8,144 nucleotides of DNA from Methanobrevibacter sp. (GTDB taxonomy: Archaea; Methanobacteriota; Methanobacteria; Methanobacteriales; Methanobacteriaceae), in NCBI GenBank assembly GCA_009784145.1, contig WRCI01000068.1, forward strand, positions 1-8,144. The letters run 5' to 3'. The translations under genes were made by a program, and so were the position numbers. Position 1 is the first letter of the stretch; each line of letters begins with the position of its first letter. The notes beneath the pieces are model-generated. The model was given only the letters and a program-made list of their open reading frames with translations. It did not search any database and was not told where the DNA came from. Shown one piece after another: positions 1-6,294 of the stretch.

Positions 1-309
1 AAAAATATATCAAATTTATAAAAATCACTTAAAAATATATTATATATACCAAATTTATATAAAATATACAGAATCTAATACTAAAACTATTATATAAAAT
101 ATACAAACTATAAAACATTTAAAAAAAGAGAGTTAATTACTAACAAACTAGAATACTTTTCATTTGCTAGGATAAAACATTAATATATTTATTATCTTAT
201 AATTAATTATACAAATTTAAAAGTTAAGTAAATTATCAAATATAATATCTATCTCAATAAAAAAAAATATTTCTTAGATAAAAGTTTATAATAAATTAAA
301 TTAATACGG
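1..309. other. AT-rich leader region without a recognisable gene
   Basis: I see no coding region or structured RNA in this stretch, which is almost entirely A and T. It contains a 16-bp direct repeat (ttatataaaatataca at 55-70 and again at 90-105, period 35) and a related looser repeat of caaatttata at 11-20 and 50-59. It probably contains the promoter of the downstream helicase gene. Any gene further upstream lies outside the window, so its strand and identity are unknown. Confidence 0.5.
278..292 (+). promoter_or_regulatory. candidate archaeal BRE/TATA box for the helicase gene
   Basis: A purine-rich stretch (ATAAAAG, 278-284) is followed by TTTATAAT (285-292), which fits an archaeal BRE plus TATA box. 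Transcription normally starts about 25 bases downstream, which would put the start at roughly 311-317, just before the ATG at 318. That would make the mRNA nearly leaderless and would exclude the weak GGATGA ribosome-binding-like motif at 308-313. Because the region is so AT-rich, a chance match is quite possible. Confidence 0.25.
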
Positions 310-317
310 ATGAAATA

Positions 318-2897
318 ATGATTAATTATGATAAATTTAAAGATATAATTGTTAATGAATTAAAACGAGATATATCTTCAAATAATAATCAAAAAATAGC
401 TATTTCTTCAAATAAAAATCAATCATTATTTATTGTTGCAGGACCAGGTTCTGGGAAAACTACAGTTATTGTTTTAAAAATATTAAAGTTTATATTTGTA
501 GATGATATTAATCCAAATGAAATATTAGCTACTACCTTTACAAAAAAAGCAGCTAAAGAACTTCGTTCTCGTATCTTAAGTTGGGGAGATGAAATTAAAA
601 GTTATCTTTCTAATGTTTTAACTGATAAAAATGAACTAAAAAAACTAGAGAGAATTGATTTTAATCAAATTATTACTGGAACTATTGATAGTATAGCTGA
701 AGAAATACTTAGAATACACAGAAATCCTGGAACTAATTTACCTGTAGTAATAGAAAGTTTTGTAGCCAACTCAGCAATGCTTAGTTCAGGATTATTTAAT
801 AATGATAGATACTTGAATAAAGATTTGCAAAGCTATTTAGGGACAATTACAGGTGTTGAAGAAATCAAAAATCCTTCAAAAATGAGTGAGTTATTACTTG
901 ATATTAAAAATAGATTATACTATGACCAAGTTGATTTTAATGAATTTTCAGCTGAAGAATCTATACCTGGTTCTAAAGAAGCTTTAAATGCTATTTCAGA
1001 TTATACAACTGAATTGAAAAAGAGAAATATTCTTGATTTTCCAATGCTAGAAAAGCGATTTTTAAAAAGATTAAAATCTGGAAAATTAGATATTTTTTTA
1101 AATGATTTAAAAATAATTCTTGTAGATGAGTATCAAGATACTAATCTGTTACAAGAAAATATATATTTTACTTTAGCTAAATCAGCAATAGATAATGATG
1201 GGAGTATAACAGTTGTAGGAGATGATGATCAATCTTTGTATAGATTTAGAGGAGCTACTGTTGATTTATTTACAAATTTCCCAAAAAGAGCTAAAGAATT
1301 GCTAAATATTAATGTTCAAAAAATTTATCTCTCATCAAATTACCGTTCTAGTGAAGATATTATTAATTTATGTAATCATTTTGTGGAATTAGATAAAAAA
1401 TATCAATCTGCTCGTGTTAAAGAAAAACCAAAAATTGAGTTTATTAAATCAAAATTAGCTAATGATGAATCAATGAATAATGAGTCTGTGATTGATGAAT
1501 CTGTAACTGATAATACTATAAATAGTGATACTGTAACTAATGATACTGTAAATAGTAATACTGTAACTGGTGATTATGTAAATAATGATACTGTAATTGA
1601 TAATACTGTAAATATCAATCAAGATATAGTTCCTGTTTTAGGTATGTTTAGACAAAATCAAGAAATTTTAGCTAAAGATTTAGCTGTTTTAATTAGAGAT
1701 TTAAGTTCTGGAAAAGAAGTTAAAAAAAAAGTTAAGAGGGTTTTAAAACCTAATTCTAATTATAATAATAATCACAATTCCCCTTTTAATAGTACTAATA
1801 AAAATATTGTAAATGAAATCACTCTAAAACTTGATGAAAAACAAGGGTCTCCATCAGATATAGCTATTTTAACATATTCTCCTAAAGAGTTTTATAAAGG
1901 AAATCAATTATTTCCATATTATTTAAAAAAGACTCTTGAAAACTTTAAAACCCCTATTGAAGTATTTAATCCAAGAGGTCAAGATTTACAAGCTTTAAAT
2001 GAAGTATCAATATTCTGCGGACTTATTTTAGAATGTATTGATCCAAATGCAGTATTTCAAAAATCTATTGACAAAATTCCAAAATTAGCTGAAATGAATA
2101 TGAATAGATGGAGAAGATTAGCTAATGAATATATTAAACTTTCTCCAGAACCTGTAAGTCCTGTTAGTTTAGAAGAGTTTGTTAATTCATGGAAATATAG
2201 AATCCCTAGAGGACACAAAACATGGCCAGAATCTACAAGTTTAATAGAACTTGCTTATAAACTAGTTAGTTGGATTAATCCTTTACAAGAAGATGAAGAA
2301 GGTTTAGTTTATCTTCAAGCTATTACACAAACAATTACACAAACAGGTTTCTTCAATGAATTTTCTGCTTTAATATATTTTGATGATGAACATATATTGG
2401 AAAAAAAATCTGTAGAAGAAGCTATATGGAATATATTTATTCCAATAGCTATTGGAGGAGTATCAATTGATGAAAATCGTTTAGAAACTTTACCAAATAA
2501 TAGAGTTAATATAATGTCTATCCATCAATCTAAAGGTTTAGAATTTCCACTTGTTATTGTTGATGTTAGTTCAAGGTTTAAAAAAAATAAAATAAGTAGC
2601 TCTTTTTTAAGGTTTCCTAAAGAAGGGGAAAAATCTTCCAAGTTAGAAGATAAAATCAGACCTTTAAGTGCTCTAGGCATTAGTGGTCGTGAGTCAAGAG
2701 ACCGAGCTTTTGATGATTTAACAAGATTATACTTTGTTGCATTTTCTAGAGCTCAAGATGTATTATTATTAATTGGATTAAATTCATCTATTGATGGATA
2801 TATAATTGATGATAAACAAAAAAATATTCCTAATGTTGCATTAGGTTGGAATAGAGATGAAATATTTGTAGGATTTGATGAAATATATTTAATTTAA
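318..2897 (+). CDS. UvrD/Rep-family (SF1A) ATP-dependent DNA helicase
   Basis: This is a superfamily 1 3'-5' DNA helicase/translocase, expected to unwind DNA ends or repair intermediates using ATP. All core motifs are visible: a Q-motif-like NNNQ (22-25), Walker A AGPGSGKTT (41-49), motif Ia TTFTKKAAKEL (72-82), motif Ib GTIDSIAEE (121-129), motif II LVDEYQDTN (268-276), motif III VVGDDDQSLYRFRGA (299-313), motif IV LSSNYRSS (338-345), motif V IMSIHQSKGLEF (732-743), and motif VI DDLTRLYFVAFSRA (799-812). It ends about 47 residues after motif VI, so there is no C-terminal nuclease domain as in AddA or RecB; that activity may come from the Fe-S nuclease gene downstream. At 859 residues it is longer than UvrD/Rep (about 670-720). 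Part of the excess is two low-complexity inserts, a 5-residue repeat at 382-431 and an Asn-rich stretch near 479-500. Motif Ib has Asp where UvrD/AddA usually have His. ATG 318 is chosen because an in-frame stop lies at 297-299. Helicase class is secure; the exact pathway is inferred. Confidence 0.95.
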   Translation: MINYDKFKDIIVNELKRDISSNNNQKIAISSNKNQSLFIVAGPGSGKTTVIVLKILKFIFVDDINPNEILATTFTKKAAKELRSRILSWGDEIKSYLSNVLTDKNELKKLERIDFNQIITGTIDSIAEEILRIHRNPGTNLPVVIESFVANSAMLSSGLFNNDRYLNKDLQSYLGTITGVEEIKNPSKMSELLLDIKNRLYYDQVDFNEFSAEESIPGSKEALNAISDYTTELKKRNILDFPMLEKRFLKRLKSGKLDIFLNDLKIILVDEYQDTNLLQENIYFTLAKSAIDNDGSITVVGDDDQSLYRFRGATVDLFTNFPKRAKELLNINVQKIYLSSNYRSSEDIINLCNHFVELDKKYQSARVKEKPKIEFIKSKLANDESMNNESVIDESVTDNTINSDTVTNDTVNSNTVTGDYVNNDTVIDNTVNINQDIVPVLGMFRQNQEILAKDLAVLIRDLSSGKEVKKKVKRVLKPNSNYNNNHNSPFNSTNKNIVNEITLKLDEKQGSPSDIAILTYSPKEFYKGNQLFPYYLKKTLENFKTPIEVFNPRGQDLQALNEVSIFCGLILECIDPNAVFQKSIDKIPKLAEMNMNRWRRLANEYIKLSPEPVSPVSLEEFVNSWKYRIPRGHKTWPESTSLIELAYKLVSWINPLQEDEEGLVYLQAITQTITQTGFFNEFSALIYFDDEHILEKKSVEEAIWNIFIPIAIGGVSIDENRLETLPNNRVNIMSIHQSKGLEFPLVIVDVSSRFKKNKISSSFLRFPKEGEKSSKLEDKIRPLSALGISGRESRDRAFDDLTRLYFVAFSRAQDVLLLIGLNSSIDGYIIDDKQKNIPNVALGWNRDEIFVGFDEIYLI
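1461..1610 (+). repeat. in-frame 15-bp minisatellite inside the helicase gene (about 10 units)
   Basis: Ten consecutive 15-bp units encode pentapeptides at residues 382-431 of the helicase, such as NSDTV, TNDTV, NSNTV, NNDTV and IDNTV. The core nucleotide pattern is aatartgatactgta, with divergence mainly in the first units. The consensus is two variable polar residues, Asn/Asp, Thr/Ser, then Val. This differs from the A(D/N)LxX pattern of pentapeptide-repeat proteins. The array lies between motif IV and the later helicase domains, where a solvent-exposed loop would tolerate length change. Confidence 0.9.
2322..2345 (+). repeat. 12-bp tandem duplication within the helicase gene
   Basis: The 12-mer attacacaaaca occurs twice back to back and encodes ITQT-ITQT at residues 669-676. 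The copies are identical, which suggests a recent slippage duplication. It lies in the poorly conserved region between motifs IV and V. Confidence 0.8.
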
Positions 2898-2900
2898 TCA

Positions 2901-3204
2901 AATATGATAATAATTATTTTAATATAATCCAATATGGAAAATAATATTTAATATAATCAAAATACAGAAAATAATATTTAATTTAATTAGAATATGATAA
3001 TAATTATTTTAATATAATCCAATATGGAAAATAATATTTAATATAATTAAAATACAGAAAATAATATTTAATTTAATTAGAATATGATAATAATTATTTT
3101 AATATAATCCAATATGAAAAATAATATTTAATATAATTAAAATACAGAAAATAATATTTAATATAATCAAAATATAATAATAACTATCCAATTTAATCCA
3201 ATAT
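2901..3204. repeat. 90-bp higher-order tandem repeat made of three 30-bp monomers
   Basis: Three complete 90-bp units (2901-2990, 2991-3080, 3081-3170) are followed by a decayed fourth start (3171 to about 3204). Each unit consists of three related 30-bp monomers: A starting aatatgataataatt, B starting aatatggaaaataat, and C starting aatacagaaaataat. Monomer A is identical in all three units. Units 1 and 2 differ at one position, units 2 and 3 at four. The last bases of the helicase gene (about 2879-2900, including its TAA) resemble the end of monomer C, so the array appears to begin at the stop codon. Every monomer carries stop codons, so it does not extend the protein. No spacers exist, which excludes CRISPR. 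It fills most of the 369-base gap between helicase and nuclease. Confidence 0.95.
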
Positions 3205-3266
3205 AACGAGATTATAGTATATTATTACATAAAATAAAGTATATAATAAAACCAGTAGGTAAAAAA

Positions 3267-4574
3267 ATGAAATTGTCTTCTAGATCAGATTCATACATTA
3301 TTCCAGAATATAGTTTAACAGGTGATCTTTTATCTTTTTTAACATGTAATCTACAATACAGGTTTCTAAATAAAGGCACCCTTCCACCTTCAAAACCAAT
3401 ACAACTTTGGTTTGGAGAATTTATTCATGGAGTAATGGAAGAAGCTTATCTTAAATGGGAAATTAAAAAAACGAGTTTTCCATGGGATTGGAAAAAAGAT
3501 ATTCGCCCTATTGAAGAAATGATTGATTTAAGATTGAGAGCTCGTGGTTTATATCCTCCTACTGATTTATTTTGTCCTTTTAGGAAAGATTCTTCTTCTG
3601 AAGAATATGAATATATTGAAATAGGTAAATGTGGAGATAATAATCATCCTCATAAATTATTGGCAAGTGCTAGAGCAGAAAGTGCTATTAATGTTTGGGG
3701 TCCTGATTTATTCCCTTTAATTGATTCTGCAGAAGTACTTATAAAAGGTAATAGAAATATGCCTAACTTTAAAGAAAATTGCAGTCGGTCAAATTATTAT
3801 GGAATAAATGGGGTAATTGATGTTATTAGTTCAATGAATATCAATAATAGTTCAAGTAATGAATTATTAAAATATTTATCTGAAAACAAGGAAATAACAG
3901 ATCTATTTGAAAATCAAGAAGTAAAAGATGTATCTAAAAATCAAGAAGTAAAAGATATATCTGAAAATCAGAAAATAAAAGATTTATTTGAAAATCAAAA
4001 TAATACAAATAATTTAGATACTATTGATTGTGAAGAGTATGAAATAATTATTGATTATAAAGGAATGAAAAGACCTTCTATTGATTCTTCTAATTGGAAA
4101 CGTCACAAATGGCAAATATTAACCTATGCTTGGTTGAGGTCATTACAAGCTGAATCAAAGCCTGTTGCTGCAGGAATTATATTTTATTTAAATGAACTTG
4201 TTCCTTCAACTGAAGATTTAATAGCTATTAAAAATGATATTATATTAGGCAATTCTGATATTGATTTAGAATCAAAAGATAAAAAAGCTTTATCTGAATG
4301 GGATGAAAATGAAGATGATTATTTACAACTATCTGATCTTAGTAAAAAAAATAGATCTATTAGAATAATCCCTATTAAAGAAAAATCTATTTCAAAAGCT
4401 CTTAATGAATTTGATAAAGTAGTTTCAAATATTGAAAAGTCAATTATAAGTGAAATAAATGGCGAATTGATTCAAAATGCTTGGCAAGCAAATGCAGATA
4501 AAAGAACTTGCGATGCATGTGATTTTAAATACTTTTGTCATAAACAAAATTTAAAGGATTTGAAAATTCCTTAA
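3267..4574 (+). CDS. PD-(D/E)XK nuclease with Cas4/AddB-type Fe-S cluster
   Basis: This is a RecB-like nuclease of the Cas4/AddB/PDDEXK_1 group, predicted to cut or resect DNA ends with divalent metal. Visible elements in order are Cys27 (FLTCNLQYRF), His54 (FIHGVMEEA), the first catalytic acid Asp185 (GVIDV), the D-x-K core Asp263 and Lys265 (IDYKG), the following QxxxY signature Gln283/Tyr287 (WQILTYAW), and the C-terminal cluster Cys415, Cys418 and Cys424. One early plus three late cysteines is the iron-staple arrangement known from AddB and Cas4. At 435 residues it is longer than Cas4 (about 180-200) but lacks the helicase-like part of AddB. Residues 206-244 are a low-complexity 9-residue repeat between the catalytic Asp185 and Asp263, apparently a loop insertion. 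An AGGT at 3257-3260 is a plausible ribosome-binding site, 6 bases before the ATG. It follows the helicase gene in the same direction, so I infer a split AddAB-like pair. A Cas4 role is less likely because no cas genes are nearby. Confidence 0.9.
   Translation: MKLSSRSDSYIIPEYSLTGDLLSFLTCNLQYRFLNKGTLPPSKPIQLWFGEFIHGVMEEAYLKWEIKKTSFPWDWKKDIRPIEEMIDLRLRARGLYPPTDLFCPFRKDSSSEEYEYIEIGKCGDNNHPHKLLASARAESAINVWGPDLFPLIDSAEVLIKGNRNMPNFKENCSRSNYYGINGVIDVISSMNINNSSSNELLKYLSENKEITDLFENQEVKDVSKNQEVKDISENQKIKDLFENQNNTNNLDTIDCEEYEIIIDYKGMKRPSIDSSNWKRHKWQILTYAWLRSLQAESKPVAAGIIFYLNELVPSTEDLIAIKNDIILGNSDIDLESKDKKALSEWDENEDDYLQLSDLSKKNRSIRIIPIKEKSISKALNEFDKVVSNIEKSIISEINGELIQNAWQANADKRTCDACDFKYFCHKQNLKDLKIP
3882..3998 (+). 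repeat. in-frame 27-bp minisatellite inside the nuclease gene (about 4.3 units)
   Basis: Units at 3882-3908, 3909-3935, 3936-3962 and 3963-3989, plus a partial ENQ at 3990-3998, encode ENKEITDLF, ENQEVKDVS, KNQEVKDIS and ENQKIKDLF (residues 206-244). The period of 27 bp keeps the reading frame. The encoded segment is highly charged and helix-prone. It sits in the loop separating two catalytic motifs of the nuclease fold. Confidence 0.9.
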
Positions 4575-4753
4575 AACAAAAATTTAAATAATTATTTAAT
4601 AAAAATAAAATCAAATAATAAATATCAAATACTAAACACCTAATATTAAATACTAAATATTAAAATCAAAGAAAAAAATATAAAAATATAAATATTATAA
4701 GTGTTATTAATATTAATGATAGTAATTATTATTAAAATATTGGAAGGCAAAAT
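4575..4753. other. AT-rich spacer between nuclease and xth
   Basis: No gene is visible here. Ten bases after the nuclease stop is a perfect 16-bp all-A/T palindrome (ttaaataattatttaa, 4584-4599). A 10-mer (aaatactaaa) is directly repeated at 4627-4636 and 4648-4657. A TATA-like stretch at about 4685-4698 (aatataaatattat) could serve as the xth promoter, leaving a leader of roughly 35 bases. The length of the gap argues that xth has its own promoter. Confidence 0.4.
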
Positions 4754-5515
4754 ATGAGTAAACTTAAAATTATATCATGGAATATTAACGGAATCAGAAC
4801 TAGATTTAAGAATGAAGAAATGGAACCAATATTTAACGAAACTCCTGATATTATTTTATTTCAAGAGACAAAAGCTAAATATAACCAGCTAGAGGATGAA
4901 TTAAAAAGTATGGAAGATTATCATTCCTATTTTTCACCAGGTGAAATTACTAGAGTAGGTGGTATTGCAACATTCTCAAAGATTAAACCAAAGCTTGTTA
5001 AAAAATTTTTTAATGTTCCTGATGATTTATTAAAAAGTAGAGTAATGAATTTAACCTTTGATGATTTTAATTTAATTCATATTTACTCTCCTTCTGGAAG
5101 TGGAGTTAAAATCAACAGAGAAAAAAAGCTTGATTTTTATGAAAAATTATTAGATTATCTTAAATCATCAAATAAAAAAACAATCATCGCTGGTGATTTT
5201 AATATTGCACATTCTCCAAAAGATATTGTTAATCCTGAATCCTCTTCAAAGACTGTGAACTTTTTAGATGAAGAAAGGAAAATAATCGATGATTTAGAAA
5301 AAATTGGGTTTGTTGACACTTTTAGATTGTTAAATGAAGATGAAATTAAATATAGCTCTTGGAAATCTCAAAAAGCTAAAGAAAAAGGAGAAGGAGCTCG
5401 TTTAGATTATTTCTTTGTATCTGAAGATTTAAAAAATTCTATTGAAATTTCTGAAATTGTGGATAATGTTGAAGGTTCTAAACACTCTCCAATTCAGTTG
5501 ATTATAAATATTTAA
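4754..5515 (+). CDS. xth: exodeoxyribonuclease III / AP endonuclease (ExoIII/APE1 family)
   Basis: This enzyme cleaves 5' to abasic sites in base-excision repair and has associated 3'-end processing. At 253 residues it matches the usual family length (about 250-270). Family signatures are SWNINGIR (8-15), the metal ligand Glu38 in LFQETK, Tyr111 in HIYSPSG, the catalytic pair Asp148/Asn150 in GDFN, Trp203 in the SSWKSQ segment, ARLDYFFVSE (215-224), and the terminal catalytic His244. The usual GSDH-P ending reads GSKHSPI here: Lys243 (codon AAA) replaces the Asp that normally precedes the catalytic His. A strong ribosome-binding site GGAAGG (4742-4747) lies 6 bases before the ATG. In the related Methanothermobacter, the ExoIII homologue Mth212 also cuts at uracil in DNA; the same role here is possible but not shown by the sequence. 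It is convergent with the regulator gene downstream. Confidence 0.95.
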   Translation: MSKLKIISWNINGIRTRFKNEEMEPIFNETPDIILFQETKAKYNQLEDELKSMEDYHSYFSPGEITRVGGIATFSKIKPKLVKKFFNVPDDLLKSRVMNLTFDDFNLIHIYSPSGSGVKINREKKLDFYEKLLDYLKSSNKKTIIAGDFNIAHSPKDIVNPESSSKTVNFLDEERKIIDDLEKIGFVDTFRLLNEDEIKYSSWKSQKAKEKGEGARLDYFFVSEDLKNSIEISEIVDNVEGSKHSPIQLIINI

Positions 5516-5551
5516 TTCTTAAACTTATTTTAATTATTTTATTTTAATTAA

Positions 5552-5580
5552 TTTTTTTAGGATTGTTTTTAAAAAAACAA
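5552..5580 (+). terminator. probable transcription terminator after xth
   Basis: A run of seven T (5552-5558) is followed by the inverted repeat ttgttttt (5563-5570) / aaaaacaa (5573-5580), which contains a second run of five T. This lies about 36 bases beyond the xth stop. Archaeal RNA polymerase terminates at oligo-T runs, so this is a reasonable 3' end for xth. Confidence 0.5.
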
Positions 5581-5670
5581 ATTTACAATATAGAAAAGTA
5601 AAAAAAATTAAGAGAAAAATAGAAAAATTAAAAGAAAAGAAGAAAGAAAAATAAAATTAAATATTCAATA

Positions 5671-5708
5671 TAAAAAAAATAAAAAATTAGCTAAATTATA
5701 GCTAATTT
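5671..5708 (-). terminator. hairpin plus T-tract terminator overlapping the Csa3-like stop codon
   Basis: On the minus strand a perfect 10-bp stem with a 5-base loop (arms 5699-5708 and 5684-5693, arm sequence aaattagcta) runs directly into a T-rich tract (complement of 5671-5686). The upstream arm is coding sequence, and the stop codon (complement of 5691-5693) lies within the other arm. The layout is that of a bacterial-style intrinsic terminator. It is clearer than most archaeal 3' ends, which often have only a T run. Confidence 0.7.
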
Positions 5709-6284
5709 ACCAGCAGTAGTAATTTCAAGTAATTCTTTATCAATAAGTCCCATATCTCTTAATTCACGGATATGGTTATAAGTCATTCCTCTGCTTATAT
5801 TGATTTCTGTAGATAATTTTTTAACAGAATTACAACCATCTATTAAACATTTTAATATTTCTTTTTTAGTGCTAGATATACCATATTTAAGAATTGGTAA
5901 ATCTACAACTTCCTTTGTTGAATTATCAACAAAAATAATTCTATCAAGGAATTGATGTTTTGAATAAGCTCCAAAGAGAGTTCCTAAAGCTTGTGGTCTT
6001 TCTCCACCACTTATATTAACTACAATTTTGTTTCCAAAGTTTTTCTCTTTTTCAATTGCTTTTGCAACAGCAGATGCAATTTTTACTGGATCATTTGAAA
6101 CTGTTTCTTGAGATTTAATATCAATAAATCTACCAAATGCATTTGCTAAAGTCTCTTCACTTTCTTTCATAACATCTGAACCATTGTCTTCAGTTAAGAG
6201 TATAACTTTTTTAGGGGAAAATTTAGTTATACAAATCATAACTGGTTCTACATCGTAAATTGTTGAGATAAGAGTCGTTTCCAT
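5691..6284 (-). CDS. Csa3-like CARF-domain winged-helix transcriptional regulator
   Basis: The protein has two parts. Residues 1 to about 133 form a Rossmann-like CARF (CRISPR-associated Rossmann fold) domain, with a first strand and loop (METTLISTIYD), a central strand KKVILLTED (25-33), and the family's ligand-site motif VVNISGGERPQALG (88-101). Residues about 138-197 form a winged helix-turn-helix, with NISRGMTYNHIRELRDMGLI (162-181) as the helix-turn-helix and ELLEITTAGKLAII as the wing. CARF domains bind cyclic oligoadenylates, and Sulfolobus Csa3 proteins control CRISPR adaptation and interference genes. Length (197) is near the usual 200-230. An ideal ribosome-binding site AGGTGA (complement of 6289-6294) lies 4 bases before the ATG, which settles the start. 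No cas gene or CRISPR array lies in the window, so its targets must be elsewhere or outside CRISPR. A related non-CRISPR CARF-wHTH family (HFX_2341/DUF6293-like) is an alternative label. Confidence 0.88.
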   Translation of the reverse strand: METTLISTIYDVEPVMICITKFSPKKVILLTEDNGSDVMKESEETLANAFGRFIDIKSQETVSNDPVKIASAVAKAIEKEKNFGNKIVVNISGGERPQALGTLFGAYSKHQFLDRIIFVDNSTKEVVDLPILKYGISSTKKEILKCLIDGCNSVKKLSTEINISRGMTYNHIRELRDMGLIDKELLEITTAGKLAII

Positions 6285-6294
6285 ATATTCACCT

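Noticed and set aside
1461..1610. Calling the helicase insert a pentapeptide-repeat (DNA-mimic) domain
   Set aside because: The units lack the A(D/N)LxX pattern with a central Leu/Phe, so a right-handed quadrilateral helix is not indicated.
2901..3204. 90-bp repeats as a CRISPR array or a replication origin
   Set aside because: There are no unique spacers, so CRISPR is excluded. No ORB-like motif or cdc6/orc1 gene is visible, so an origin cannot be supported.
3267..4574. Calling the Fe-S nuclease cas4
   Set aside because: The cysteine and catalytic pattern is shared with AddB-type nucleases. The protein is more than twice the length of Cas4, its neighbour is a UvrD helicase, and no cas1/cas2 is present.
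4584..4599. Perfect 16-bp A/T palindrome after the nuclease gene as a terminator or operator
   Set aside because: It has no adjacent T run on the plus strand, and all-A/T palindromes are expected by chance in such sequence. It is noted only within the spacer entry.
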